Counted from the first letter of the stretch, positions 39,199-47,697 are shown. The stretch: 64,000 nucleotides of DNA from Clostridiales bacterium (GCA_018374635.1 JAHAEW010000002.1:37361-101360), one strand, 5' to 3'. A program made the numbers and translations. The notes: generated from the sequence alone by a model not told the origin.

Positions 39199-40080
39199 AT
39201 GTTTTCTGTGAACCAAGATAAGAAATCTTTCGGAAAAACTCTGCTCAACAGCGCGCTTCTGCTCACCGGAAGTATTATATTCGCACTGAATATGAATACC
39301 TTTATTGCCGCGGGGGATCTGGTCCCGGGCGGTTTTTCCGGGCTCTCTATCCTGATCCAGGGACTCTTTCAGAAATATTTGAATGTCGAGCTTCCCTTCT
39401 CTGTCCTCAACATCGGATTCAATCTGGTGCCTGCTCTGGTGGCCTTTCGTCTGGTGGGCAAACGCTTTACCATTCTCTCCTGCTTCAGTATTTTCCTCTC
39501 CTCGATCCTGGTCGATCTGCTGCCCAAATACGAGATCGTGGACGATCCCCTCCTCATCGCCGTGTTCGGTGCGATCTTTGGCGCTATTGGTATTGTCCTG
39601 ATCCTGAACAGCGGCGCCAGCAGCGGCGGAACGGACTTTATCGCCATGTCCCTGGCCGCCAAGTTCCAGACAAGCAATTCCTTTACCTATATGCTTCTGT
39701 TCAGCGCTGCGGTCATTTTGATCTATGGCTGGCAGTTTGGTATGGATAAGGCGCTTTATTCAATTATCTATCAGTTCTGCTACACGCAGGTCATCAACGC
39801 ATTTTATAAGCGCTACAAAAAAAAGACCCTCTTTATCATCACAGAGGACCCCGAGCAGCTCTCCAAAGCCCTGATCGAGATCACCAACCACAGCGCCACG
39901 GTCTGGCCCGGAGACGGCGCCTACACGAAAAAGCACCGGTATGTGGTGTATACAGTCCTCTCCGACAATGATATCCGCAAGATCAGCCGCTATATCAGCC
40001 AGAATATGCCCGGCACCTTTGTCAACGTCCTGAACTCCGATGAAGTGATCGGCAACTTCTTTATCCGCCCGCTGGACTAA
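39199..40080 (+). CDS. YitT family membrane protein
   Basis: A 293-residue membrane protein with five or six helices (first ends LALNMNTF.., with the N-terminal DUF161/YitT pattern AAGDLVPGGFSGLSILIQG) and a soluble DUF2179 C-terminal domain (from about residue 215, TEDPEQLSKALIEITNHSATVWPGDGAYTKKHRYVVYTVL). The function is unknown. A longer frame starts at 39169, but a TATAAT at 39165-39170 makes that region promoter; ATG 39199 has AAGGA ahead. It ends at a shared terminator with tetR. Confidence 0.87.
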   Translation: MFSVNQDKKSFGKTLLNSALLLTGSIIFALNMNTFIAAGDLVPGGFSGLSILIQGLFQKYLNVELPFSVLNIGFNLVPALVAFRLVGKRFTILSCFSIFLSSILVDLLPKYEIVDDPLLIAVFGAIFGAIGIVLILNSGASSGGTDFIAMSLAAKFQTSNSFTYMLLFSAAVILIYGWQFGMDKALYSIIYQFCYTQVINAFYKRYKKKTLFIITEDPEQLSKALIEITNHSATVWPGDGAYTKKHRYVVYTVLSDNDIRKISRYISQNMPGTFVNVLNSDEVIGNFFIRPLD

Positions 40081-40084
40081 AATC

Positions 40085-40129
40085 AAAAGGCCTTTTCTCC
40101 TTTTATGAATAGGAGAAAAGGCCTTTTTG
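40085..40129. terminator. Bidirectional terminator between yitT-like and tetR
   Basis: AAAAGGCCTTTTCTCC with GGAGAAAAGGCCTTTT (40085-40100, 40112-40127); A and T runs on both flanks make it work in both directions. Confidence 0.9.
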
Positions 40130-40774
40130 TTATTCCACTGTACGTCCTTTGGTAATGGCGTCCAGCAGCATTCGCGCGCCGTGACGCAGGAAGGCATCCC
40201 GGTCGATCTTCAGGGAGCGCTCCAGGTAGTGGCTCTTGCTGTCTGCCATCTGCACCATGCCGGAAAGGGTGGCCCAGAAGAGCAGCACCGTCTCATCGGG
40301 CGGAAGTTCGATGCGTACGACACCCTCGGCGGCACCGCGGCGCAGGAAATCTGCCAGCAGCTGGTTGGTGGCATCTCCCACCTGGAGAATATCCTTCAGG
40401 CCCTGATCCAGCTTGGTGCTGTTCAGGTCCACCACGCCGTCGCTGCCCGCTACCTCATAGGCCGCCGGATTTTCCCCGTAAAAACGGATGATGGCGTCAC
40501 AGATGGCGTCATAGGCGTGGAACCAGTTGGCATTCCCGCGGATCGCTTCCTGAATCTTTTTCTGGAGCAGCACCATGCTGCTCAGAAGAATGGCATTCAC
40601 GATCTCCTCTTTACTCTGGAAGTACACATACAGCGTCGCCTTGCTGTATTCGGACTCACGGGCAATGTCATCCATGGTGGTCCTTTCGGTCCCCTTTTCC
40701 GCAAAGAGCCGCTCGGCTGCAGCCAGAATGGAACCACGGTGGAATTCAGTCAATGCCTGCTTCTTACTCAACAC
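40130..40774 (-). CDS. TetR family transcription repressor
   Basis: A 214-residue repressor. Residues about 25-50 are the TetR helix-turn-helix (TTMDDIARESEYSKATLYVYFQSKEEI); the rest is the ligand-binding helical bundle, ending MLLDAITKGRTVE. The start is uncertain: the GTG at 40780 overlaps the AAAGGT site, the GTG at 40774 and TTG at 40771 are spaced better; I use 40774. It is convergent with YitT and divergent from nothing close on its left. The promoter region has direct repeats that would let it repress itself. Confidence 0.85.
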   Translation of the reverse strand: MLSKKQALTEFHRGSILAAAERLFAEKGTERTTMDDIARESEYSKATLYVYFQSKEEIVNAILLSSMVLLQKKIQEAIRGNANWFHAYDAICDAIIRFYGENPAAYEVAGSDGVVDLNSTKLDQGLKDILQVGDATNQLLADFLRRGAAEGVVRIELPPDETVLLFWATLSGMVQMADSKSHYLERSLKIDRDAFLRHGARMLLDAITKGRTVE

Positions 40775-40789
40775 AATCACACCTTTAGT

Positions 40790-40816
40790 TTTAACTTTGA
40801 AAGACTGGTTTAACTT
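40790..40816. promoter_or_regulatory. Direct repeats near tetR promoter, candidate operator
   Basis: TTTAACTT occurs at 40790-40797 and again at 40809-40816, 19 bases apart, straddling the start of transcription just after the tetR -10. The pair also lies in an imperfect inverted arrangement AGTT..AACT. Confidence 0.45.
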
Positions 40817-40845
40817 ATAATATCATCCTCTGATTTTATTGACAA
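40817..40845 (-). promoter_or_regulatory. Sigma-A promoter of tetR
   Basis: Minus-strand -35 TTGTCA (40840-40845), 17-base spacer, -10 TATTAT (40817-40822). Confidence 0.75.
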
Positions 40846-40930
40846 GAGCTTATACTATCTTTTTCACAAAATTCTGTGTTTTCTCCTGCCGCTTCTTCGC
40901 TTTTTGATTGTCGGCAGGAAAATATCACCT

Positions 40931-41401
40931 TTATCTTAATTGTTCTTGCACAAATTTAATGCTATTCTGAATGTACTCTTTCTCTTTTCCTGTTGCAACT
41001 TCTTCTAATTGTTTAAATAAAGCAATACATTCACTTCGTCTGCCCAATACGTTAAATGCTGCTGCAACATTAAGATACCATGTCATTTCATCATCCATAT
41101 CCCTAGGCGCCTTGTTTATTGCAAGCAACTTTTTTAAAAAGAGTTCTCCATTTTTATTTTCGTGATATTCTCTTACAATATCATTATTCATTTTTTTAAA
41201 CTGATGTCCTCTCCGCATTAAAGCAAAGGACACAATAAAGAAATAAATAATAGTAATAACAACAATACCACCAACAATGATACCTAAAAAGCCAATGGTT
41301 GATGTTACATAGGGAATCACTATGTTTACATAAACAAATAGTAGTATCGCCCAAAATAGAAATTCCAATCTGACCAGCCATTTATCTCTTTTTTCATACA
41401 T
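40931..41401 (-). CDS. Unrecognised membrane protein with TPR-like C-terminus
   Basis: A 156-residue protein with two membrane helices (about residues 10-30 and 35-60) and a soluble helical end containing MTWYLNVAAAFNVLGRRSECIALF, which looks like one TPR unit. The gene is much more A+T rich than its neighbours and is on its own between tetR and the phosphodiesterase, so it is probably an acquired gene. I see no good ribosome site and cannot name a family. Confidence 0.65.
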   Translation of the reverse strand: MYEKRDKWLVRLEFLFWAILLFVYVNIVIPYVTSTIGFLGIIVGGIVVITIIYFFIVSFALMRRGHQFKKMNNDIVREYHENKNGELFLKKLLAINKAPRDMDDEMTWYLNVAAAFNVLGRRSECIALFKQLEEVATGKEKEYIQNSIKFVQEQLR

Positions 41402-41497
41402 GGATTTTTTACTTTTTAGATTTTCGGGTTCGTAAATTATTTTATTTCACTCCTTTATTGCCACACCAGTCAAAATTTATTTCATTCCTCTTTTTAT

Positions 41498-41986
41498 CTA
41501 TCTCCCCGCCATCGGGCCGGCCTTAAGCAGATAACACACGGTGTTGGTCCCTTCCAGTGAAATGACACCATACGTGGCTCCTCCCCATCCTCCGCGAATG
41601 GTGCCCGGATTCAAAATCCACATCCCATGGCGGTACTCGCAGAACGCCTCGTGGGTATGTCCAAACAACAAGATGTGGGCCTGCGCTTCCCGCGCTGCCC
41701 AGACCGCCCGGCTCATCCCCGCTTTGACACCCCGGGTATGGCCGTGCATCATGAGAATCCGCCTCCCCTCCAGCTCCAGCACCCTCTCCTCTTCCAGGTC
41801 CGGTCTCCTTCCGTCACAGTTTCCGCACACGCATTCCATCGGGATGGCTGGAAACAGCTTCCTCAGGGCTCTGGCATCCGGATTGACATCCCCCAGATGC
41901 AGGATGTAGTCCGGCCGGTCGCCGCGCACCGCCTGTTCCATATTCTGAATATTGCCGTGGGAGTCGGAAAACACCAAAATTTTCAT
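41498..41986 (-). CDS. YfcE/MJ0936-type phosphodiesterase
   Basis: A 162-residue calcineurin-like phosphoesterase. Metal motifs: FSDSHGN (residues 5-11), HLGDVNPDA, GNCD (about 63), MHGHTRGV (about 84) and FGHTHEA (about 116). Substrate is unknown; YfcE cleaves artificial phosphodiesters. ATG 41986 has GAAGGTG ahead. The next gene is transcribed away from it, with a short divergent gap. Confidence 0.9.
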   Translation of the reverse strand: MKILVFSDSHGNIQNMEQAVRGDRPDYILHLGDVNPDARALRKLFPAIPMECVCGNCDGRRPDLEEERVLELEGRRILMMHGHTRGVKAGMSRAVWAAREAQAHILLFGHTHEAFCEYRHGMWILNPGTIRGGWGGATYGVISLEGTNTVCYLLKAGPMAGR

Positions 41987-42103
41987 ATACGCACCTTCTC
42001 TGTTCCATTACATATACTGAGAGTGGATGCGGTCCCAGCCCGGGTTCCGCAGCACATGTTATAAGGATATATCTCATATCCTGGAATAATGGAGGGACGC
42101 GCC

Positions 42104-42388
42104 ATGACCAAACTTCCCCAGTCCAATCTGGACGACCTGATGAAAAATCCTGCCGCTGCCGGACTGCTTCAGCACAAGGAAGCGCTGGCTGCCCTGCTGC
42201 AATCGCCGGACACCCAGAAACTGATGTCCATGCTGGAACAGCGTGCCGGTTCCGGGCTGCAGCAGGCCGCCGCCTCTGCGGCCAAGGGAGACCCTTCCGC
42301 ACTGATGGGACTCATGAATTCTGTGATGCAGAGCCAGGAGGGTGCAGCTGTGGTAGAGCGCATCCAAAAAGCCGCCCCCAAGAAATAA
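42104..42388 (+). CDS. Unrecognised 94-residue protein, first of a three-gene cluster
   Basis: I do not recognise the family. The protein is small and helical (MTKLPQSNLDDLMKNPAAAG..), with two repeats of an NP or SP plus LM pattern: DLMKNPAAAGLLQ then LLQSPDTQKLMSMLEQ, and later KGDPSALMGLMNSVMQS. It ends basic. A longer frame starts at 42089, but ATG 42104 has GGAGGG 7 bases ahead. It is followed after 36 bases by a second small gene, then a third. A palindrome GGATATATCTCATATCC lies just upstream (about 42066). Confidence 0.7.
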   Translation: MTKLPQSNLDDLMKNPAAAGLLQHKEALAALLQSPDTQKLMSMLEQRAGSGLQQAAASAAKGDPSALMGLMNSVMQSQEGAAVVERIQKAAPKK

Positions 42389-42424
42389 GGAACAGGCCTT
42401 CCTCCGGCCGGAAAGGAGCGCCGT

Positions 42425-42943
42425 ATGGCAGAATTTGAAGACAAACTACACGCCATTCTGGGCGATCCGGAGGCCATGGGACAAATCGTTTCCATTGCCA
42501 AGGCGCTGACCGGAGACAGTGCATCCCCCCCCGCGGAGGACGATGTCTCCTCTCCGCCCGCAGCATCGGAGGAGCCGGTTTTTGAGCCCGTAGAACCCCT
42601 CTCCGCCGCCCCTTCTGCCAGCGGCGGAGCGGATTCCGCTCCGGACTGGTCTGCTCTGCTCGGACTTATGGGCAATCTCAATGGAGGCGGCGGAGAGAGC
42701 AATCCGCTCTCACTCCTGGGGGATCTAGACCCCGCCCTGATCCAAAAGGCCCTGCGTCTCTTTTCCGAATACCGCTCCACCGACGACCGGAAAGTGGCTC
42801 TTCTCAATGCGCTCAAACCTTTTTTAAAGGAAGAGCGTCTGGCCAAGCTGGATCAGGCCGTCCAGATCGCAAAGCTCTCCCGCCTGATCCGGACCGCTTT
42901 CCTGCTTTTTCAAAAGGAGGGATCGGACGATGGCGCTCTATAA
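42425..42943 (+). CDS. Unrecognised 172-residue protein, second of the cluster
   Basis: No family recognised. The start MAEFEDKLHAILGDPEAMGQIVSIAKAL resembles the first protein (GDPEAM, KNP..), then there is an acidic Pro/Ser-rich linker, a Gly-rich patch NLNGGGGES, and the C-terminal half has NPLSLLGDLDPALIQKALRLFSEYRSTDDRKVALLNALKPFLKEERL. So it is a helical adaptor-like protein with a disordered centre. It overlaps the next gene by 14 bases. Confidence 0.68.
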   Translation: MAEFEDKLHAILGDPEAMGQIVSIAKALTGDSASPPAEDDVSSPPAASEEPVFEPVEPLSAAPSASGGADSAPDWSALLGLMGNLNGGGGESNPLSLLGDLDPALIQKALRLFSEYRSTDDRKVALLNALKPFLKEERLAKLDQAVQIAKLSRLIRTAFLLFQKEGSDDGAL

Positions 42944-43214
42944 CCGCTACATTCCCGCCGGAACTACATATACCCGTATTTTGGAGGATGACCAGACTTC
43001 TCCCCCGCCGGACGCCCCGGAGGAAGAGAGCGCCGCCCCCTCTCACTCCGGTCATTCCAAGGGACTGTCCGGCATTCTGAAGTATCTCAAGCTGGATAAG
43101 CTGGATTCCGGCGACATCCTCCTGCTGCTGATCCTGCTCTTTCTTTTTTTGGAGGGGGACGACATCGAGCTGATGATCACCTTGGGGCTGCTCCTTCTGC
43201 TGGGACTGGAGTGA
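42930..43214 (+). CDS. Unrecognised 94-residue protein with hydrophobic C-terminal, third of the cluster
   Basis: No family recognised. MALYNRYIPAGTTYTRIL is followed by a Pro/Glu/Ser-rich linker and a hydrophobic C-terminal segment, LDKLDSGDILLLLILLFLFLEGDDIELMITLGLLLLLGL, that makes two tight hydrophobic stretches separated by EGDD. That is unusual: a membrane hairpin with acidic residues in the turn. Small coat proteins and morphogenetic peptides have this layout, but no function is claimed. Confidence 0.68.
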   Translation: MALYNRYIPAGTTYTRILEDDQTSPPPDAPEEESAAPSHSGHSKGLSGILKYLKLDKLDSGDILLLLILLFLFLEGDDIELMITLGLLLLLGLE

Positions 43215-43227
43215 ACCATTTCGCTGC

Positions 43228-43992
43228 TCAGGCGGCGGTCTGCACGGTGTGCAGTACCGTTCCGTCTGGAAGAGAGAACTCCTGTCCCGGCGCCACCGGG
43301 CGTTCCGCCGCTGTGGCGGTCATGGAGAGGACCACTCGATCCTCCTTGACCTGCTCCGCAGCGGCCAGCAGCCCGCTCTCCACGGATATCCAGTAACGGG
43401 ACACGCTGCCCAGCTCCGGGTCCTCCACCGCTATATAGATGCAGGCCATACCATTCTTCTCTACATAATCCGCCGCCGTAATACAGGCTGGCTTCTCTGC
43501 CAGAACATCCTCATAGGTGGGGATGTGCGGTCCCTCCAGATCAGCGGAGTGCGCGTCTGCCGGAGCACTCGTCCATGTCCGGCTGTTTCCATACCAGTAG
43601 TAGACCCACTCCTCCCCCACGATACTGTGGCGTAGCGTGCCGGAAGGGAGCGTGGCGTCCGTCTTGCTCCAGCCGCCATCCACCCACTGTTCTGCGGTCA
43701 GCCGCCCCCCGCTTTCTGAATATTCCACGGTTACCTGGCAGTAATAGCTGCTTGGCCTGGCCAGGGTAGCGATCACATTCTGTACTGTCTCCGGGGTGAC
43801 AGACACCAAAATCTGGTTCTCATTTGGATCATCTTCCGGTGTTTCTCCGCCGGGCCGGCTCTCCTCCACCGGCGGGAGGGTGATTGGCGGCGAAGCCGGC
43901 GTGAACATATCCATGCCAAAGCTGGAAAATACCGCCACCGCAATGACCAGTATGATGAGGATCACCAGGATATTGCGACTTTTCCCTTCCAT
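43228..43992 (-). CDS. Membrane-anchored protein of unknown function
   Basis: A 254-residue protein with an N-terminal membrane helix (residues 6-24, ILVILIILVIAVAVFSSFG) and a soluble outside domain starting at about residue 55 (QILVSVTPETVQNVIATLARPSSYYCQVTVEYSE...). The pattern resembles outer domains that bind lipid or peptide (LolA/YhcN-like), but I cannot assign it. ATG 43992 has AAAGGAG 6 bases ahead; a longer frame reaches 44118. It follows wecB, 77 bases after, with a terminator between. Confidence 0.7.
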   Translation of the reverse strand: MEGKSRNILVILIILVIAVAVFSSFGMDMFTPASPPITLPPVEESRPGGETPEDDPNENQILVSVTPETVQNVIATLARPSSYYCQVTVEYSESGGRLTAEQWVDGGWSKTDATLPSGTLRHSIVGEEWVYYWYGNSRTWTSAPADAHSADLEGPHIPTYEDVLAEKPACITAADYVEKNGMACIYIAVEDPELGSVSRYWISVESGLLAAAEQVKEDRVVLSMTATAAERPVAPGQEFSLPDGTVLHTVQTAA

Positions 43993-44021
43993 GGAACACT
44001 CCTTTCCCTCTCGATTGCAGA

Positions 44022-44065
44022 ATGCCCACAGGGGCGGGACGGCAGGTCCCCGCCCCTGTGGGCAT
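44022..44065 (-). terminator. Terminator of wecA-wecB
   Basis: Very stable hairpin: ATGCCCACAGGGGCGGG pairs with CCCGCCCCTGTGGGCAT (44022-44038 with 44049-44065). Confidence 0.8.
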
Positions 44066-44069
44066 CTCT

Positions 44070-45215
44070 TTATGCCTGAAATTCCTCGGGACGATCCGGG
44101 CGCAGGCCAAATTTCCATTCAATCGAGTCCACGATGCGGCGGCAGGCGAACCCGTCTCCATAGGGATTCACCGCATGGGCCATGGCCGCATACGCACTCT
44201 GGTCAGTCAGAAGCTCGGCAGCCATCTGGTAGACCGCCTTCTCATCTGTGCCGGCCAGCTTGACCGTACCGGCCGTGATGGCCTCCGGCCGCTCCGTCTC
44301 CCGCCGCAGCACCAGCACAGGACGGCCCAACGCAGGCGCCTCCTCCTGGAGGCCGCCGGAGTCGGTCATCACCAGACAGGCTCTGGCCATCAGGTTGTGC
44401 ATCTCCTGCACATCCAGCGGATCGATGAGATGGATCCGGCGATGTCCGGAGAGATACTGTGCGGCCGCCTCCCGCACTACTGGGGAGAGATGGACGGGGT
44501 ATACCAGCTCCACATCGGAGAAGTCCTCCGCGATCCGCCGCAGAGCGGTCATGATGCGGGCCATAGGCTCCCCGTAGTTCTCCCGGCGGTGGCAGGTCAC
44601 CAGAATGACCTTTTTCCCCGCATAGTCCAGGTGATTCAGAAGCTCCGTACTAAAGCGGAAGTCCTTTACAACCGTTGTCTTCAGGGCGTCAATGACAGTA
44701 TTGCCAGTGATGAATACGCCCTCTCTGATGTCCTCCCGTTCCAGATTGGCGCGGTTGGCTGCCGTGGGCGCGAAATGCAGGTCGGCGATATCACCCACCA
44801 GCTTTCGGTTCATCTCCTCGGGAAAGGGCGAATATTTGTCCCATGTCCGCAGGCCGGCCTCCACATGGCCCACCTTGATCTGGTGATAAAAGGCGGCCAG
44901 CGCTCCCGCAAAGGTGGTGGAGGTGTCGCCATGGACCAGTACCAGGTCCGGACGCGCCTTCTGGAACACTTCCTCCATCCCCAATAGGCACTTGGTCGTG
45001 ATGGTGGACAGGGTCTGCCGGGGTTCCATGATATTGAGGTCATAGTCCGGCTGGATCTGGAAGATCTGTAGGACGGAATCCAGCATCTCCCGGTGCTGCG
45101 CCGTCACGCAGCAGATCGACTCGATCCCCTCCCGGGACTGCAGCTCCCGCACCAGGGGGGCCATCTTAACAGCCTCCGGCCGGGTGCCGAAAATTGTCAT
45201 CACTCGAATGCTCAT
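44070..45215 (-). CDS. wecB: UDP-N-acetylglucosamine 2-epimerase
   Basis: Interconverts UDP-GlcNAc and UDP-ManNAc for wall teichoic acid or polysaccharide; 381 residues. The start IRVMTIFGTRPEAVKMAPL is the family signature, with the active histidine region HRRENYGEPM, the uridine site and QEEAPALGRPVLVLR near residue 300. It overlaps wecA by four bases, so both enzymes of undecaprenyl-PP-GlcNAc-ManNAc assembly are made together. Confidence 0.95.
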   Translation of the reverse strand: MSIRVMTIFGTRPEAVKMAPLVRELQSREGIESICCVTAQHREMLDSVLQIFQIQPDYDLNIMEPRQTLSTITTKCLLGMEEVFQKARPDLVLVHGDTSTTFAGALAAFYHQIKVGHVEAGLRTWDKYSPFPEEMNRKLVGDIADLHFAPTAANRANLEREDIREGVFITGNTVIDALKTTVVKDFRFSTELLNHLDYAGKKVILVTCHRRENYGEPMARIMTALRRIAEDFSDVELVYPVHLSPVVREAAAQYLSGHRRIHLIDPLDVQEMHNLMARACLVMTDSGGLQEEAPALGRPVLVLRRETERPEAITAGTVKLAGTDEKAVYQMAAELLTDQSAYAAMAHAVNPYGDGFACRRIVDSIEWKFGLRPDRPEEFQA

Positions 45216-46342
45216 TTATTCTCCTCCTGCTCCTCCTTGTCCTCAGTCTTTGGGGCGGGCGGCGGCTCTCCACCCGGCTTTTTCTCTCCGCCCCGGAGGA
45301 CAAGCATGATGGACATGGACCCCGCGATGCACATGGCAAAGAGCAGCAGCATAGCTCTCAGGGAACCGATGGTGGTCAGCACCACGGCGGACAGGCCCAG
45401 GATAGCGGAGATCACATAGAGCACCGCCACGGCCTGCTTCTGGTTCAACCCCATATCGATCAGCCGGTGATGGATATGGCTCCGGTCGGCGTGCATGGGA
45501 CTCTGCCCATGGGCGATGCGCCGAATGAAGGCAAAGCAGGTGTCAAAGATGGGCAGCCCCAGCATCAGGAAAGGCACCACAAAGGAAATCAGGGTATAAT
45601 ACTTGAACAAGCCCTGGATGGATACCACAGCCAGCACATACCCCAAAAAGGTTGAGCCGGTGTCCCCCATAAAGATCTTGGCCGGGTTGGTATTATAGGG
45701 CAGAAACCCGATGCACCCACCGGCCAGGCAGGCCATGAGGACTGCCACAGTGGGCTCGGCCACGGTCAGGGCAATGACCAGCACAGTCATGGAGCTGATG
45801 GTAGACACGCCGCAGGCCAATCCATCCAGCCCGTCGATCAGGTTGACCGCATTGGTCACCGCCACGATCCAGATTACGGTCACCGGAATGGAGAGCCATC
45901 CCAACTCCCAGTAGAGATCGTTCGAGAAAATATTGGGATTGGAGATGGTCTCGATGACGTTTCCGCTCCAAACCGCAATGACCGCCGCCACAATCTGCAC
46001 GATCAGCTTCGGCAGCGCGGGCAGGGCATAGATATCATCCAGAATCCCCAGCACCACAATGATGACCGCGCCCAACAGCATTCCCTTGAGCTGGAATCCC
46101 AGCCCATCGGGCTGCACGAAGGGGATAAACAGGATCACACTGAGCAGAAAGCCCAAAAAAATCGCAAGCCCCCCCATGCGCGGAATGGGATGGTCATGCA
46201 TCCGGCGGCCGTCCTTCGGCACGTCCACCGCGCCCCATTTCCGGGCCAGGCTCTTTACGATCGGCGTTGTGATCAGCGCCACCAGAAACGCGGTGATCAG
46301 GGCGCCTGCCACAACCCCAATGGTTTCAATTGACATTGGCAT
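45212..46342 (-). CDS. Undecaprenyl-phosphate GlcNAc-1-phosphate transferase (TagO/WecA)
   Basis: A MraY-family membrane transferase, 376 residues, about ten helices. Motifs in order: DDIYALPALPKL (about residue 100), the catalytic Asp stretch NLIDGLDGLACG (about 165), FMGDTGSTFLGY (about 225) and HADRSHIHHRL (about 290). It starts polysaccharide or teichoic acid synthesis. The C-terminal tail is Pro/Lys/Glu-rich. ATG 46342 has AAGGAG 8 bases ahead. Confidence 0.92.
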   Translation of the reverse strand: MPMSIETIGVVAGALITAFLVALITTPIVKSLARKWGAVDVPKDGRRMHDHPIPRMGGLAIFLGFLLSVILFIPFVQPDGLGFQLKGMLLGAVIIVVLGILDDIYALPALPKLIVQIVAAVIAVWSGNVIETISNPNIFSNDLYWELGWLSIPVTVIWIVAVTNAVNLIDGLDGLACGVSTISSMTVLVIALTVAEPTVAVLMACLAGGCIGFLPYNTNPAKIFMGDTGSTFLGYVLAVVSIQGLFKYYTLISFVVPFLMLGLPIFDTCFAFIRRIAHGQSPMHADRSHIHHRLIDMGLNQKQAVAVLYVISAILGLSAVVLTTIGSLRAMLLLFAMCIAGSMSIMLVLRGGEKKPGGEPPPAPKTEDKEEQEENK

Positions 46343-46373
46343 GGATTTGACTCCTTTTCACAGGCCCGGCCCC

Positions 46374-47375
46374 TCAGCGGGCCACAAAGCCCACCTTCTT
46401 ATAGACTTTCCGCAGGGTCTTCTGGGCCACATAGGACGCCTTCTCTGCTCCGGCGTGGTAGACGCTCTCCAGATAGGCCTTGTCCGCCAGGATGCGCTGG
46501 GCCTCCTCCCGGATAGGACGCAGCAGGCCGGCCACCGCCTCCCCTACCGCCGGCTTAAAGACGCCGTATCCCTGTCCGTCAAACTCCCGCTCGATCTCCT
46601 CATAGCTCTTGCCGGTGCAGGCAGAGTAGATCTGCATGAGGTTTGCCACACCGGGCTTCTGCTCCCGGTCATAGCGGACGCAGTGCTCCGTATCGCTGTC
46701 GGTGACAGCCCGCTTGAACTTGCGCTGAATATCCTCCGGCTTTTCCATCAGGAACACGCAGCCCTCCGGCATGGATTTGCTCATCTTGCTCTCGGGCGCA
46801 TTGAGCGACATGACCCGGGCGCCAGCCTTGGGGATATAGGGCTCCGGGATCTTGAATACATCACCGTAGATGTGATTGAAGCGCTGGGCCACGTTGCGGG
46901 TGAGCTCCACATGCTGCTTCTGATCCTCGCCTACGGGGACAAAATCCGGCTGGTAGAGCAGAATATCTGCCGCCATCAGGGACGGATAGGTAAAGAGTCC
47001 GCCGTTGATGTTATCGGCGTTCTTGGCAGATTTATCCTTGAACTGGGTCATGCGGGAGAGTTCGCCAAACATGGTATAGCAGTTGAGGACCCACCCCAGC
47101 TCGGCATGCTGATGTACGTGGGACTGGATAAAGAGGGTATTCTTCTCCGGATCTAATCCGCAGGCGATATACTGGGCCAGCTGCTCCAGCGTGCGCCGGC
47201 GCAGGTCAGCGGGTGTCTGCCGGACGGTGATGGTGTGCATATCCGCCATAAAATAATAGCAGTCAAACTCATCGGCCCGGGCACCCCAGTTTTTGATGGC
47301 GCCCAGATAGTTGCCCAGGTGCAGGTCTCCACTGGGCTGAATACCCGAGAGCATCACTTTTTTCTCATTTTCCAT
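46374..47375 (-). CDS. trpS: Tryptophanyl-tRNA synthetase
   Basis: Charges tRNA-Trp; 333 residues. The HIGH-like motif PSGDLHLGNYLGA lies at 14-26 and the KMSKS loop at about 198 (SKMSKSMPEG). ADILLYQPDFVPVGEDQKQH is the tryptophan pocket. It has a sigma-A promoter about 40 bases upstream and no space for a T-box leader, so tRNA-Trp control by that route is not visible here. Confidence 0.95.
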   Translation of the reverse strand: MENEKKVMLSGIQPSGDLHLGNYLGAIKNWGARADEFDCYYFMADMHTITVRQTPADLRRRTLEQLAQYIACGLDPEKNTLFIQSHVHQHAELGWVLNCYTMFGELSRMTQFKDKSAKNADNINGGLFTYPSLMAADILLYQPDFVPVGEDQKQHVELTRNVAQRFNHIYGDVFKIPEPYIPKAGARVMSLNAPESKMSKSMPEGCVFLMEKPEDIQRKFKRAVTDSDTEHCVRYDREQKPGVANLMQIYSACTGKSYEEIEREFDGQGYGVFKPAVGEAVAGLLRPIREEAQRILADKAYLESVYHAGAEKASYVAQKTLRKVYKKVGFVAR

Positions 47376-47416
47376 GATTGAAACACCTCATTGTGCATCA
47401 TTTTCCATATTGAGTT

Positions 47417-47445
47417 AGTATATCACACTCCCCTCTTTATTACAA
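47417..47445 (-). promoter_or_regulatory. Sigma-A promoter of trpS
   Basis: Minus-strand -35 TTGTAA (47440-47445), 17-base spacer, -10 TATACT (47417-47422). Confidence 0.75.
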
Positions 47446-47522
47446 TGCTCGCCGCTATATTTCTCCGTTTCTCCGGTCTGCAATGGACAATGCATCTTTT
47501 TGAAAAACCGGAAAGAAATCTC

Positions 47523-47551
47523 TTGACAACACGTACAAATATCATTATAAT
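47523..47551 (+). promoter_or_regulatory. Consensus promoter of tRNA-Pro(CGG)
   Basis: -35 TTGACA (47523-47528), 17-base spacer, -10 TATAAT (47546-47551): a perfect sigma-A promoter. Confidence 0.92.
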
Positions 47552-47566
47552 GAATAAGCATTCTAT

Positions 47567-47643
47567 CCGGGTGTGGCGAAGCTTGGTATCGCGCTTGGTT
47601 CGGGTCCAAGAGGCCGTGGGTTCGAATCCCGCCACTCGGACCA
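47567..47643 (+). tRNA. tRNA-Pro (anticodon CGG)
   Basis: 77 bases with encoded CCA. Body nearly the same as the GGG gene, but anticodon stem CTTGG/CCAAG and loop TTCGGGT give anticodon CGG; T arm GTGGG/CCCGC. Confidence 0.95.
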
Positions 47644-47680
47644 TCGGAGTATCCTTTGGGGTACTCCGATTTTTTATAGA
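47643..47680 (+). terminator. Terminator of tRNA-Pro(CGG)
   Basis: The same ATCGGAGTA..TACTCCGAT hairpin plus T run seen after tRNA-Pro(GGG) at 37172. Confidence 0.88.
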
Positions 47681-47697
47681 AAATTATTTTGTGATAG

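Noticed and set aside
46059..47156. Plus-strand reading frame opposite wecA and trpS
   Set aside because: Both minus-strand genes are certain; this is a shadow.
47376..47566. T-box leader for trpS
   Set aside because: The promoter is about 40 bases from the start, with no room for a T-box.
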